Source: Aptenodytes patagonicus (Eukaryota; Chordata; Aves; Sphenisciformes; Spheniscidae). From it: DNA of 64,000 nucleotides. Both the position numbers and the translations under genes were made by a program. This document shows, piece by piece, positions 49,880 to 61,496 of this stretch. The notes below the pieces were generated by a model that worked only from the letters and a program-made list of their open reading frames with translations, had not been told where the DNA came from and did not search any database. The stretch lies in assembly GCF_965638725.1 (NCBI RefSeq), contig NC_134961.1, positions 2,108,001 through 2,172,000 on the forward strand, read 5' to 3'. How positions within the stretch are numbered: position 1 is the first letter of the stretch; each line of letters begins with the position of its first letter.

Positions 49880-49971
49880 GTGAGGGGGGCGGGGGGGCAG
49901 GATCCGTCCCGCGGCCCCGCGGGGGGAGCCCGAGCCGCAGGGCGGCGGGGACCCGCGGGGAGGTCAGCGGC

Positions 49972-49990
49972 GGGGGGGGGGGGGGGGGGG
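49972..49990. repeat. 19-base G homopolymer
   Basis: An uninterrupted G-run about 90 bases after the RAB40C exon donor. It is followed by T-rich sequence with GGTTTTGGGG. The length is prone to sequencing error. Confidence 0.9.
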
Positions 49991-52900
49991 CTTGTGTTGC
50001 TTTTTTCTTTGTGGTTTTGGGGTTTTTTTTTTTAATGAACTGGAAGCGTAGCGCGGTGTATCAGGGCTCGCGCTGCCGGCGGCAGAAAGGCCACGGCTGT
50101 TCCTTGAGATCGTGAAGATCTGCAGGAGAATTTGGCCAGAGAGGTGGCAGAGGGGTCGGTGTCTGATGTAATCCCTGGATGCGCGAATCCCGCAGCGCAG
50201 CTGGACGTTCCCAAGCGGAGCTCTGCCTCGGCACCCCGCTCGACGAGCCGAGCCGATTTCCCATGGCCTCCCATGGCCACCGCAGGGGTTAACGCAAGGA
50301 CCGAGCTGTACCCAGAGGAAGCGGGTCCGTAACAAAAGAACAGGAGTGTTATTTCCAGGCCAGACCTGCTCTCCCTCGGTAGCTGGCTACCGCGAGCGCA
50401 GCTTGGTTGGTCTGCCTCCTGCAAACATCAAGGTTTCTAATGGAGCCCATGACAGACCATTAACTACAGTGTCACAAGACCGTAATTAAGAGCCAAGGAG
50501 TGGTGCTGTGCTATTTCCTGCGTCCCCTCGCTGCAGTTAAAGCGTAACACGGCCTGGCGGGGTGTGGGTCCTGGGGTGGTTTTCAATCTGTCATCCTTCC
50601 CCCCTCCCCCCCCAGCCTCCGTGCAAAATAATGTCCCCAAGGGCTCGACAGAAGCAATCCACTTCAGACCCTGCATCATCGCCGCAACCAACCCCAGGGC
50701 TGGAGCAGGTGGTGCTTAGTTTTGCCTGTAAGCAGGAGTCTGAGGGAATCGGGTGCTTCTCGATGCTCTGTGTTGAAGTTGGCTGAATTTAGAGCATAAA
50801 CGAGCGGCACGGCTCGGCTCCTGGCTGTGTGCTTGGTCCTCAGAGCTACTACCGGCTTCGTAGGAGCTGATGCAAGCACGCACCTGCTCCGCAGAGATTT
50901 ACAGGGAGGTGGTGACTCAGAAGTCAGGATGCTTGTGAAATGAGAGCAGCAAATTCTGGAACTAGAAGGTTGTGGTATCATTCATCTCCTTGGGTGTCTG
51001 GCTGAGCTGGTGCGGTTTGCCTTCGAGGAGATGCTTGGTGCTTTTAAGCTTCCCTGAAGAGAGTTTGTGTCTCTGAAGAGCCTGCCTCGTCTGGGAGCTG
51101 TAGAGCCGCTCCTAGGAGTTAGCGTTACTAAGCAGAAAGGGATGAAGAGTGTAACAGGGTGGTTGTTTGAAGTGAAGTGTTGAAGTTGGAATTGTCTTCT
51201 GGTAGAAGTGGTTTTGACCGCTGTTTTGAAGCAGGCGATGCAGGAGTAATAAGTACGATTGCAAAGTGAGTGTGCAGTGGGTTCTTTGATATATGCATAA
51301 AACCCAAAGAACGGTGAGTTGGGCTATCGCTGTAAAAGCTTTGTCTCTGTACCCGCTATTTTATAACAACAAAATACTACCTTCTTTCTTCTAGGAAAAG
51401 AAGTCTCGGTGAACTAATATTTTCAGAACCTTCCCTCATCTTCTGTGGGCAGTCGAACCCGTTCCTAATTAGAAAATTAGGTCACATGCTGTTTTTTCAC
51501 AGTAATACATGCTCTGATAGTCTCTGCTTCTGTTGCTTCTCCGAATCTACGTGCCTTTTGGGTAATCAGATGGAGTAGCTTTGAAATCTGAGTGAATTTG
51601 ATACTGCTGCTATTCCTGACAGCCTTGGCAATCAAACTCCCTCCGTCTCTGGCGCAGCTGGGATGTGCGTACTGACAGGGCACGCTTCTCCGCCAGCGTG
51701 CTTTCACTCTGCCCTGACAGGGACCATCCCCTGACGTGAAGGCACTTAGATTTTGTGAACAGGTAGTGCCTGGCCCCCTTTTTGACATGGGCCTAATGCT
51801 GTCCCAAAACTGCAACGGTGGAACGTTATGTGGAGGCTCTTTTTGTAAATCTTTTACTTGTCAGTGCGTCGTCCTCCTCCTCATCCCCTCCCAGGCCCTA
51901 CATCCCAATTTGAAACAAGTATTGTATCGTCTACTACTTGTTTGATCTGTCCAGAAAACAGAACTTGCCATTATCGATGTGAAATGGAGTATGCTGTAGG
52001 TTGATCTTGTGATTGGGACATCTCGTGTCAAGCTCTGGTGGGGAGGGGTAAAGCCGTTGTGCCCTCTCTGTCGTGTTGGGGTCTGCTGCTTTTACTGTGT
52101 TGGCCAATGTTTTGACACGGGTTTTTTGAAATGCGGTGTGAAATGGATTGTCCTTCCAGCTCTGGGAAGGCATACCTTTAAAAGTGACGCTCTGCAAATG
52201 AAGCTCTGGTTTCGCTGCTGCTCATCTGCCGTACAGCTGGCCTCTTGAAAAGGGTTTGAGGGATTCCTCTCTTCTCCATGAGCGGCTGGGTGTCGGAAGA
52301 GCAGGCAACCAAGAGATAGCCCTTTTTCTATCAGTACTGCTTTTGCGAGCAGTCAGCAGCAGGCATCCTCTGCTTGCTTATGTCCAGTTTCTGAAAGCCT
52401 TGGGTGCAGTATGAGCTGTGTCTTTCTTAAAGCATCGTAGTCGCTTCTGTCCGTCCTTGTTCAGGATCCCTGAGCCAAAGCATCGCTTCTCAACTTAGTC
52501 TTATAGCTTGGCACCTCATACTAAATCAGGCACGTCTTAAATTAGACACTGCGGTTCCTATTGTGTATAGCAAGACCTTAGCAATGTCCTTTATTTAAAT
52601 TGCTGTCAGAAATGAGTCTGGTCCATGTAAGCAGAGGTGGTTGTTACTCCCTGGATGCTGATGGCCTTTGCAGCAAGAGGTGTGAGTGATGCCCCTGACC
52701 ATTGCTGCGCCCGAGCTGCAAGGACACTGGGTATAAAACTTCTGGTGACTTAAAACCAACATTTTGAAGAGGGATTTGAGGTCCAGTAGTCACCTGCGTG
52801 TTTCTTAGCAGGTTCATGCTGAAGTTACCGAGTGTATCAGTCTCCAGGAGCATCAGGCCAAGCGCTCCCTGTGCAGAGCAGGATCTGCCCCCAGGAGTGT

Positions 52901-55900
52901 TGTTTGTGTCGTGTGGCTGGATACTGTCACCTCCCATCCCCAGGAGGGTTTGTAACCGAGGTGGACTTTTACTTTTTCTTGGCGAGCCGCAAAAGGCCCT
53001 GAATTAAGCCATCTTACTAGTACTTTGGCGAAAATTTGGGCTTTTGGGAGAACATTATGGTTCTTTCTTCTGGGCTTCCAATGTTGTCCTCCTTCCCAAC
53101 TTTCACCCACCCCACTCCCCAAATCTGCAGTTGTGGAGGCAGGGTGCCATTCGCGGAGCCCCACCGCTGCTCTTGACAGCCGGAGGACCTCACCTGGGAA
53201 CCAAAAATCCTGCCTTTGCCCCGAATGCCCTCTCCTCTCAGCACTCGCTCCTTCTCCTGAGGTACAGGGGTGGGCTGCTCTGGCCCCTGTGCTGTGAGCT
53301 GCCGTGTTACGGCTGACTCGGAGCAAAACTGTGTGCCTTACTCTAAGGTACGAGTCAACTACACAGATCGCTTTTCACTTTGGTGCTTAAGTTGCCCACT
53401 TGAGGTCTGTCCTTATCCTTCCCCAAGTACTGAAGCAGGACAGAAACGTCTCTGGTTGCAGGGTGGTTTTGGATAACGAGATGTGGTGGAGCTGCGTGTG
53501 AAAGTGGGGGCAGCGTATGTGCCCTGCAGAAGGAAGACAAGGCTATTCCTCACCTGAAGGACCCATGGCTTTGTCACTACTGTGTCATACATCCACTCTC
53601 GAATATCTAGTTATTCATGTGCTTGTGCTGAAACGGATCTTGCCTAGCTGGTTTGTTGGCTTGCTTGTGAAGCCAGCCCTGCTCGGGCTGCATCAACACC
53701 GGGTGAGTCAGGGGAGGGCTCCTTGCACGGGGGCGCTCGGCAGGCACGAGTGCCGTTGCTGCCGTATGAGATGGTGCCCTGCATGCACCAGAAATAGGGC
53801 CGGGCTGGTCTCACCACGCAGACGTGAATGTGATGTGCTCCATCCTCACGTGATGGAGGGCTTTTTCTGCGGCAGAGCCTTCCCCCTCACCTGCTGCTGT
53901 TCCCATAGGAAAGGAGAAATGTGTGTTAGGGAAAGAGTAGAGCATGTTTCTGAGCAGATGGCTTTGATTGGAAGGGGGATGGATTTTTTTTTTTTTTTTT
54001 TTCCCCTCTCCTCAGCTTCTATTAAGAAAGCGATGAGAAGGAAGCCTTATGTCCGCACTCTGATCTCCTTTCAAAAAGCATGTGAAAGCTGAAGTGAAAG
54101 CATTGCCCTGCAGCGGGGATGGTGCTGTGACCAGCCTAAAGCAGTGAGCCCCGATGCCTTGTTTCGACCCCATCCCTTAGCTGGGGCTTAGTGCCTTTAT
54201 TTGAGCACCATCCTTAGGTGCTCTGTTACCCCACTGCTACCCAAAGGCCCAAGGAAATGTTAGGAAAAAGGCAACTTAAGTGCTCAATTGCAATAGCTAC
54301 CGACAGGTTTTATGGTTCAGATAAAAACTGGATCTTTCCCAAGAGCTCTTCCCCCGTAGCAGAAGCGCAAGGAATTCAGCTTCGGGCAGGGGCGGTGAGC
54401 CCACCGCAGCTCGGTGTCTGTTCAAGGAGCAAGGTCTGGGGCAGTGTAGCTTCGTGCCCTTTCCCTGGCCGGGAGGGCAGGGAGAGGCAGCGTTAACAAA
54501 GAGCGGCTGAAGACACTGCTCGGCCCTAGGAGGTGGTCAGGCCCCTCCCAGCTGGTGCTGTTTGCCTGGGGACCTCACCACTGCTGTTTAATTATCAGGT
54601 TGTTTATTTGAGTGACCCACATCTTTGGATGTCTTTTCCCTCTGGTTGTTTTTGTGCAGCTGTCTAAATTTGTAGGTCCCTAAGCTGTCCCTTTCAAGTC
54701 TTTCTCTACAGCAGTTACTCTCTCGGTATGTCCTGTGACCCCTCAGGTGCATCCAGAAACATCATCTGTAAAACTGCTCTGCTTTGCTTCGTAGCAGTCT
54801 TCAAGTTAGTCACTTGCCAACCAGATCGCCTGTACCACAACCAGCGTACGCGGGGATGGAGGAAAGGGGACGCCTTGTCTCGTCTTCCTCGCTGCCAAGG
54901 AGGGTGTGCAAGGGGATGCTTCTCGATGCTTCTGCTCCTTGCCTGTTGAGTTTCCAAGGCTGATGGGGGAGGTGGTCTCTTGCTTCTCGTCTGCAGCCTC
55001 TCTGTTTGCTGCAGTGTTTGGCTGGAGGTCCTGCTGCGCTGCTGCAGTTTGCCATCGTTGGTTCGGCCGAGCAGTTCTGCTTTAAACTTCTGCAGCTTCT
55101 GTAAGGACAGGACCTCTGTAAATACCCGACAGCATCTAACCTTCCCTTCTTGAGCGTACAAGAAACAGTTGCTGGGTGTACCTGTGTTCGGTAAAACCTC
55201 GGGGGGAGCAGCACTGATGTGGTGGCACCTTCTGAGCATAGACACGGGAGCTACAGATGTTCAGCACAGCCTTGAGATTGCAGCTGAGTGCTCATCCCGG
55301 CATTGCTGCAGTGTGTCAGGGCTCTCTTTGGCATCAGTGGGGAGGGAAACGCTGATCCTGGTGCTGCTTTGCTGCTGCCTCCTCCGCCCTGCCGGTCCAT
55401 GTGCTGCCGGGTGTGTTCCTGCTGTCTGCCGGAGCAGCGTTGTCCCTGTCGGTGGTAGACACGAGCTGTCCGGCTGGGCTGGCCTGCTGTTTCAGAGGCT
55501 GCACGCCAGTGGAAACTGCTGTTTATTTTCTGGCATGACTGTATTAATTGGAATAATGTTTTCTTTTGAGGCTTTAGCACTCTGATGCGAGGGGGATTGA
55601 AGCAAAATGTTCTAAGTGCAGCCTTGCCATCACGTCCCTGTAGTGACTGCAGAATTGATCTGCAGGGAATGCTTCAGCTGGACCACACTGGTCGTGCTGC
55701 TAGAAATCTCTTTCGATGGCTTGCAGAGTGGAGAGTGGTTGTTGCAGCAGTTCCCCGTGTCTGCCAGCACTTGCATCAGTGTACTTTAGGGATGCTCGCT
55801 TCCCTGTCATCAGGGATGCAAAACTGATCTCATCAGAGCAGGCTTTGGCTGAGAAACAACTCCAGCATCTCTTATTTCTCCGTTGTTTACTCCTTTGTGT

Positions 55901-55978
55901 GAAAAACATTTCCAAATGTACAGTGTTGTACCTCCATCTCTGCTTGATGTGGGACTAACTAGCTGTGGCTTAAACTTA

Positions 55979-56037
55979 AAACCCAAAACAAAGCAAACAA
56001 ACAAACAAACCCCATCAAAACAAAAAACAAACCCCAA
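55979..56037. repeat. A-rich simple repeat (CAAA)n with CCCC interruptions
   Basis: AAAC and CAAA units broken by CCC or CCCC. It is similar in style to tracts at 4974, 6102, 7948, 57628 and 61141. Confidence 0.85.
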
Positions 56038-57372
56038 ACTGAGCGCCTAGCAGGTTTTGATGTCTTCAGCGCTCTCTCAAGTCAGGATTAATGCACAGCA
56101 CCGTAGGAGGGTCGTTTCAGGACGGTTGTGTTTTTGTTGTGTTTTTATAAAGCTGGGGAGTTATTCTGCAAAGTTCTTGATGGCACTGGGCAGTTCTCGC
56201 CGCCTCTAATCCCCTGTATAAAAGCTTTGCTTTTACATGGCTGTTAATATGTTTCTGACCCCTAAATGCATGAAGGTGATATGACTGAGCAGTATAAATC
56301 TGAAATGGGTGGAATGTTCTTCTAATAACTGGGATTAAAAGTTTCTCTGTATTTTTTTATCTTTAAAAAGCGAGTAGATTTTGTGCTATCCAGCTCCCGC
56401 GCTGGCATTGTCCACTTCTCTTGGTGTGTGGGGTTTTCTGTTTGGTTGTTTCGGTATATAAGCCGCACAGGAAAGCCCATGGAAAATGTCTCCTCCTCCT
56501 CCGCCCCGTCTCCTTCAGCTTTTGTTTCCAGCTGTTCCCTGGCATGTTTTCCTCCGGTGGCTTCCCTCTCTCAGAAGAGCAGAGGATTGCACTTGCACAT
56601 AGCTACGCTCCAAGCTTAGGTTTTGGAGCTGAGGTTTTATAACCCTGCTTTTTATCTCGTTTTCTTTCCCTTTACCCCTCACCTTCCTCTGGCAGCCCAG
56701 GCTCGGCACGGAACGAGCAGCGATACAGAAGCATTATGTCATAGCGGTTTCTATTTGATTGCAGGCAGAGGATGAGGAAGGAAGCTCTGATGTGAAAACC
56801 TCCAGCCCCGTTTTGCTAAACGGTTTGCTGTGAGTTGGCACTCACCTGAAGGAAAATTTCCCTGGGGCGCAGAGGATCGTGGCTCAGGGCTAGGGCCCTC
56901 CATTGAAGAGGTCTGTTTGTTTCTGCAAAAGTTGTAGTAATAGTAAGGTTGCAACATCAGCTCAGAGACTATTTGTTCCTATAGGGCTTCTGTTTGCTGA
57001 GAGCATTTTTACGTAGCCATAGCTTTTTATATTTTTTTTCCTCTTTTCCAGCTCCTCTCTGTCTCATTTCCATTACCCCATTGGGAAATTAGACAATGTT
57101 ATCTCACTTTAAAACTTCGACACCTGTTCTGCACATATAACCCCTGAGGTGATTAATGTCCTGTATGTGCTGTGCAGTGCTGCGGGCATTTCAATATCAA
57201 TAATCAATATCAATAATCCTCACGCTATTCAAACAAAATATTTGCTGTTTAAACCATCAGTGGTTAAGGAGGAGACGGGCAGAAGGGGACACTGAAAGGC
57301 TGTATTTAACTGGCAGTTTAATAGAAGGTGCTGTGCATCTCTGGAATAATCTCCTTTTGAAGAAAATACAGA

Positions 57373-57392
57373 TTTATTTATTTATTTATTTC
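57373..57392. repeat. (TTTA)n microsatellite
   Basis: Four to five ATTT units within the RAB40C intron. Confidence 0.75.
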
Positions 57393-60300
57393 TTTTTAGA
57401 GATGTCATTTGAACTTATTTTCCAGCCCAGCTTCTGAGTTCCCTGGCCTATTTGGGGGTTTTATTGTACCACTTTCCTGTCTTTGCAAATGATTGCTCTC
57501 TGCACACACACCCAGTCATGTACACAGAAATCACCCTGTCTTCTGTTTGCTTCTGTACCGGTTTTAATAGCAACAGGCCGTTAAATTTTGCCTGTGGTTC
57601 TGGAGGCCGAGTGGACAGGAGACCTAACTAGACGAAAACAAACAAACAAAAAACCTCAAAAAACCCCACCCCGCTATTTTGCCTGTGCTGTTTACTTAAT
57701 CTTAAATCATCTCTTGTCCTGAGAGCTGTTCTTTTCCTTATGCTGAGAATCTGCTTAAGTAACTTGATGGTAAAATCCCTATAGGAAACAGTGTGCGGGT
57801 CTGTGCTACGGCACAAGGAGATGAAACTCTGTGGGGTTGATCTTACCTAACCTGAGAGCCTTGTCTGTGCTGCTCGCCATGCTAGCAAACATATGTTTAC
57901 CGTGAAATGCCTCCTTAGGTTGAGACACGCTTGTGTTCTTGTAGGTGTCATCTGTATTATAAGGTTAAAATTCAATATTGTTCTCCTGTTTTTAAAAATG
58001 CAAAATGCTGGCTTTCTCCTGGTAGCAGCAAAAGTCGTGCTTCGGAGTTGCAGCCAGGGTAGCTGGGGTGAGATCTTTGTTCTGCAACAGCTGTAGGTCA
58101 GGAGGAGGAGAGGACCTGGGAGGCTCCAATTTGGGCTGAGAACGGAGGGTTTGAAAACGTGATTTCAGGCTGTTGAGAGCTGCTGTGGAGCCGCTGCGAT
58201 GTGGCACGCTTCGTGCAGCACTCTACGTAGTGTAGAGGGGTGCTTGCTCTGCTAGCAGGGCCAGCCGATCCTTTAAGGGCAAGGAGGGACTGTTGGGTGT
58301 ACGCAGCGATGTATTGTAGGTCAAGTCCCTGGAGACTTGTTATCGCTGGAAGCAGCACACCGAAATGTGAAACCAGTGTTAGCAGGCGTCCTGGTGCTTC
58401 CAGCGTGGAGCAGTCCTTTTTCCGGCATGGGGCTGGTGGTTGGTGCAGCGAGACCAAATTTGAGAGCCAGTGAAATTCATGGTGAGTGGTCTCTCTGTAG
58501 CTGCTCCAGGAGCTCTGTGAGTGCGTGTGCTCGGCAGGCATGCGGTGCTCAACCCGACTACGCCCAGCTGAAATGCTGTAGCCTTCTTTCTGGGCGTTTG
58601 GGTGTATAGCGTCAGTCTGGAGACGGCTGCGTCATTGCTGGCTGCCCCTGTTGCGGTGTTGCAATGTGACCCTCTAAATGGCAAAAGCTGGAGATGCCAA
58701 CTGGCGTTGAGCAGCGGGGTGTGGATGGCAGGAGGGACTGCGGACGCGTGTCCCGCCGATTGGAAACTGCCGCCGTGTGCGTCCGGATCCGTGTGCGGGA
58801 TCCCCGAGCAGGTGTGCAGCCGTACGTGTGAGCCCAGCACCTCGTGCAGGATGGCACGCACGTCAGCCTGGTGGTGATGCCACGAAGGTCTGGTGGTGTA
58901 GAGCAGCATTTCCCATGTATTAACGTGCACAGTGTTGAGAGGTGTAAATGTGGAAGGTGAACCTCTTCAATAGCCTGATATTGAAGGTATTTTGGACAAA
59001 TACTTAGATTTTTTTGAGTGTTGTGGGGCTTTTTTTGTCTCCAAGTGTATCTTGGTGTTTGTATGGTAATCCAGCAACAATGAAGATTGTTATGGTGCCC
59101 TCTGATTTTCCTCATAGGCTGTCTTTGTTTCTGTGTGCAGCTGTATAGTTTTTATGGAGATGTGAACTGTAAAGCATGAAGAAACTCTTTTGTTTGTTGT
59201 TGCTTCTGTGCATAAAATCGTTCTTGATTTTCTTCTAAAGCACAAATCCACTTAACATCCCCAATTCTGGACTGACTTTTGACTGTTTCTGTGGCTTCCC
59301 GGGTGTCTGCTGAAATTGTTCGAGCTTTAGGAACAGATTTACTTCTGGCTCCAAATGCCGTTTTCGGATGCAGTTGTCATCCTTAAATGAGCCCAGAACA
59401 GAGTTCCTCTGTGCGAGGACCACGTAGCTGCTGAAACGCTGCTGGGCTGTGGAGCAGGCAGCGGAGAAGTGAAGTCTTCTGCAAATCTGGGCTTCCTAGA
59501 GGTCTCCGAAATAAGTGTTTTGCTTTTGGCTGGTTATAAAACCAAACAAGCAATTACTTGTCCGAGATCCCCACCTACGAGCCCTCAGCTGTAGATGACA
59601 ACGCCTGGGAACAAACTCTGACACGAGCAGCCTTTTTGTGAAAGGCTTCCAGTCTAAATCAAAAGCACTCTCAGTTGAAATGAGATGGATGTGAGTGGAA
59701 AACGGAGTACGTTTTCGGGAGAAAATCCACAAATTTGGGTAACTTTAAATAATTGAAAGGTGTTTGTTCTCTCTCTGTTTCTGCATGTGTCTTTGTACGA
59801 GGTGCTTGGCAGCTTGTTGGATGTATCACACAGAGCTGCCAAGTGCCGCAGCAGCTCCCTTGAGTTGGCTGGAGCTTGCGTGATGTGCTGAGCTTCGTGC
59901 GGGGACGTGGGCTCCTGGCCGTGCGCGTGGGGCTGAGCTCCTCGGCTCAAAACAGCTCATCAAACTCATCTGCTGCACAGTTAAACAATCAGAAGCTCCT
60001 CGTTACCCCCCAGTGAGTTGTGCAGCGAGAGTGGATTCTGTATTTGCTGCTGCGAGCAGGCGATGATGAAGGCTTGAGCAGATGGCTTCCATCTACCCCT
60101 GTCCCCCGGCCAGCACCATGCAGGAGCAGCACTGGTCTCCTGCGTGCCCGGTGAGAACTGAGACCTCTTGATCCTGTTCCCAAGGCGGCTGCTTAGCTAC
60201 AGTGCAGGACAGGAGTGCAACATCTGCGTAGAAGCAAATGCTTCCTGACCCTCAGCTCCAGCTCTGCAGGCACGAGCTGGGGGTGTTTTGCAGTGATGCT

Positions 60301-61422
60301 GTTCGGAAACTTTTATCACCCTGAATAAAACAAAGAAGTAATACTGCCAAGGTAAATGCTAACAGCAAAAGACACAGACCTGGGGTGAATCCACCTTTGT
60401 TTTAAAGCATATGTTTTGTTGTCCCCTGTTGTTGGAGATAATTTGTTGTTTGTCTATCTAAAGAGTAGGTAATTGAATGCATGACTCAAACTGATGAGCT
60501 CATGTGTTGTTTGGAAGGGATTTTTTCTGCGGCTCACAGCTCTGAGCTGACTAGCTAAATTGCTGCTGTTAATGTGCTGTTGTACACACTTTTTAAGGTC
60601 AGATGACTTCATCAGTTGTTATTTGAATAGCTTGAATTCACTTTTTTCATCAGCTAGTGTTTATGTGCTCATACCACATTTTTTCTGAATGATTTAGTAT
60701 CACTTACAGATGATGGAGAAAATAACTACTCTAAGTTAATAGTAGGAGCTGCAGTGGAAGGTAATGCCCTGGTAGTATCTTCTACGTACAGATGCTACTG
60801 CCTGTCCTTTAAATTACTTGAGTCAGAGGATCTAGATACCTGCGTCTTTGGTGCACGCGTTACTTGGGTGCTGGCCCCAGCAGCTGCCCTCTGCCTAGGA
60901 GCAGATTTTGGTGTTGGACTAATACATTCAGGTGTTGCACACTGCAGTGCAAAACCTGTTTGCTTTGAACGTGCATTCAACAGCTGGCAACTCCTGGCCT
61001 GCTGGCATTTCTGTACCCATCTGCCTCGCTGACTAGAAATGAAACAAGTCTTTCTGTATCGACTTCTGCTCACAAGCGAACAATTCTGATATGAGTCTTC
61101 AGCCCTGGCTGCTCTTTTACTCATAGGCTGGTGAAGGCACAAAAAAAAAAAAAAAAACAGAACCCGAAAAACCCCCAAATAAGGCATTTTGAACTGCGCT
61201 CATAATGCATCCTAGCTTCGTATTCTGCTTCTTGGAGCAACTTGGCTGCTGGACTCAGTTGCTGCTGTAAGTTGAACATCTCACTATAAACTCTTCTTAA
61301 ATGAAAAGGTGCAGGGTGTGGGATGCAATAAGAGGGAATGTGTGAACATGGTGACGGGGGCTCTGTGTGTGTGTTTTGGGGGTGTGTGTGGATAATAACT
61401 GCTGTCGTCTTGTGGAATACAG

Positions 61423-61496
61423 TTGTTCTGCAGGAAGATGAGTCCCAGGAGGCCAGTGCCCACTCTGGTTTTAGCAAAGAGTCTGTGGAGAAGCTG
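61423..61496 (+). other. Exon-like segment in the RAB40C intron
   Basis: Two possible acceptors (AATACAG at 61422, TTCTGCAG at 61433) precede an open stretch reading EDESQEASAHSGFSKESVEK, which ends at AAGCTG|GTGAGT (GT at 61497). From the second acceptor it is 63 bases, phase 0 to phase 0. Neither version keeps the RAB40C frame between a phase-1 donor and a phase-1 acceptor, so it is not a simple RAB40C cassette. It could be a cryptic or noncoding-transcript exon, or chance. Confidence 0.2.

Larger units (their letters stand above)
48400..49960 (+). promoter_or_regulatory. RAB40C: CpG island and RAB40C promoter
   Basis: Very GC- and CpG-rich sequence, densest from about 49000 to 49960, immediately upstream of and covering the first RAB40C coding exon. 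GC boxes (GGGGCGGGGCC near 49178-49190) and a ZNF143-type motif at 49105-49118 fall within it. No TATA box was seen. Confidence 0.8.

Noticed and set aside
61141..61157. A-run as the tail of a processed pseudogene
   Set aside because: No gene-like sequence or target-site duplication is found next to it. It matches the general A/CCCC tract style.
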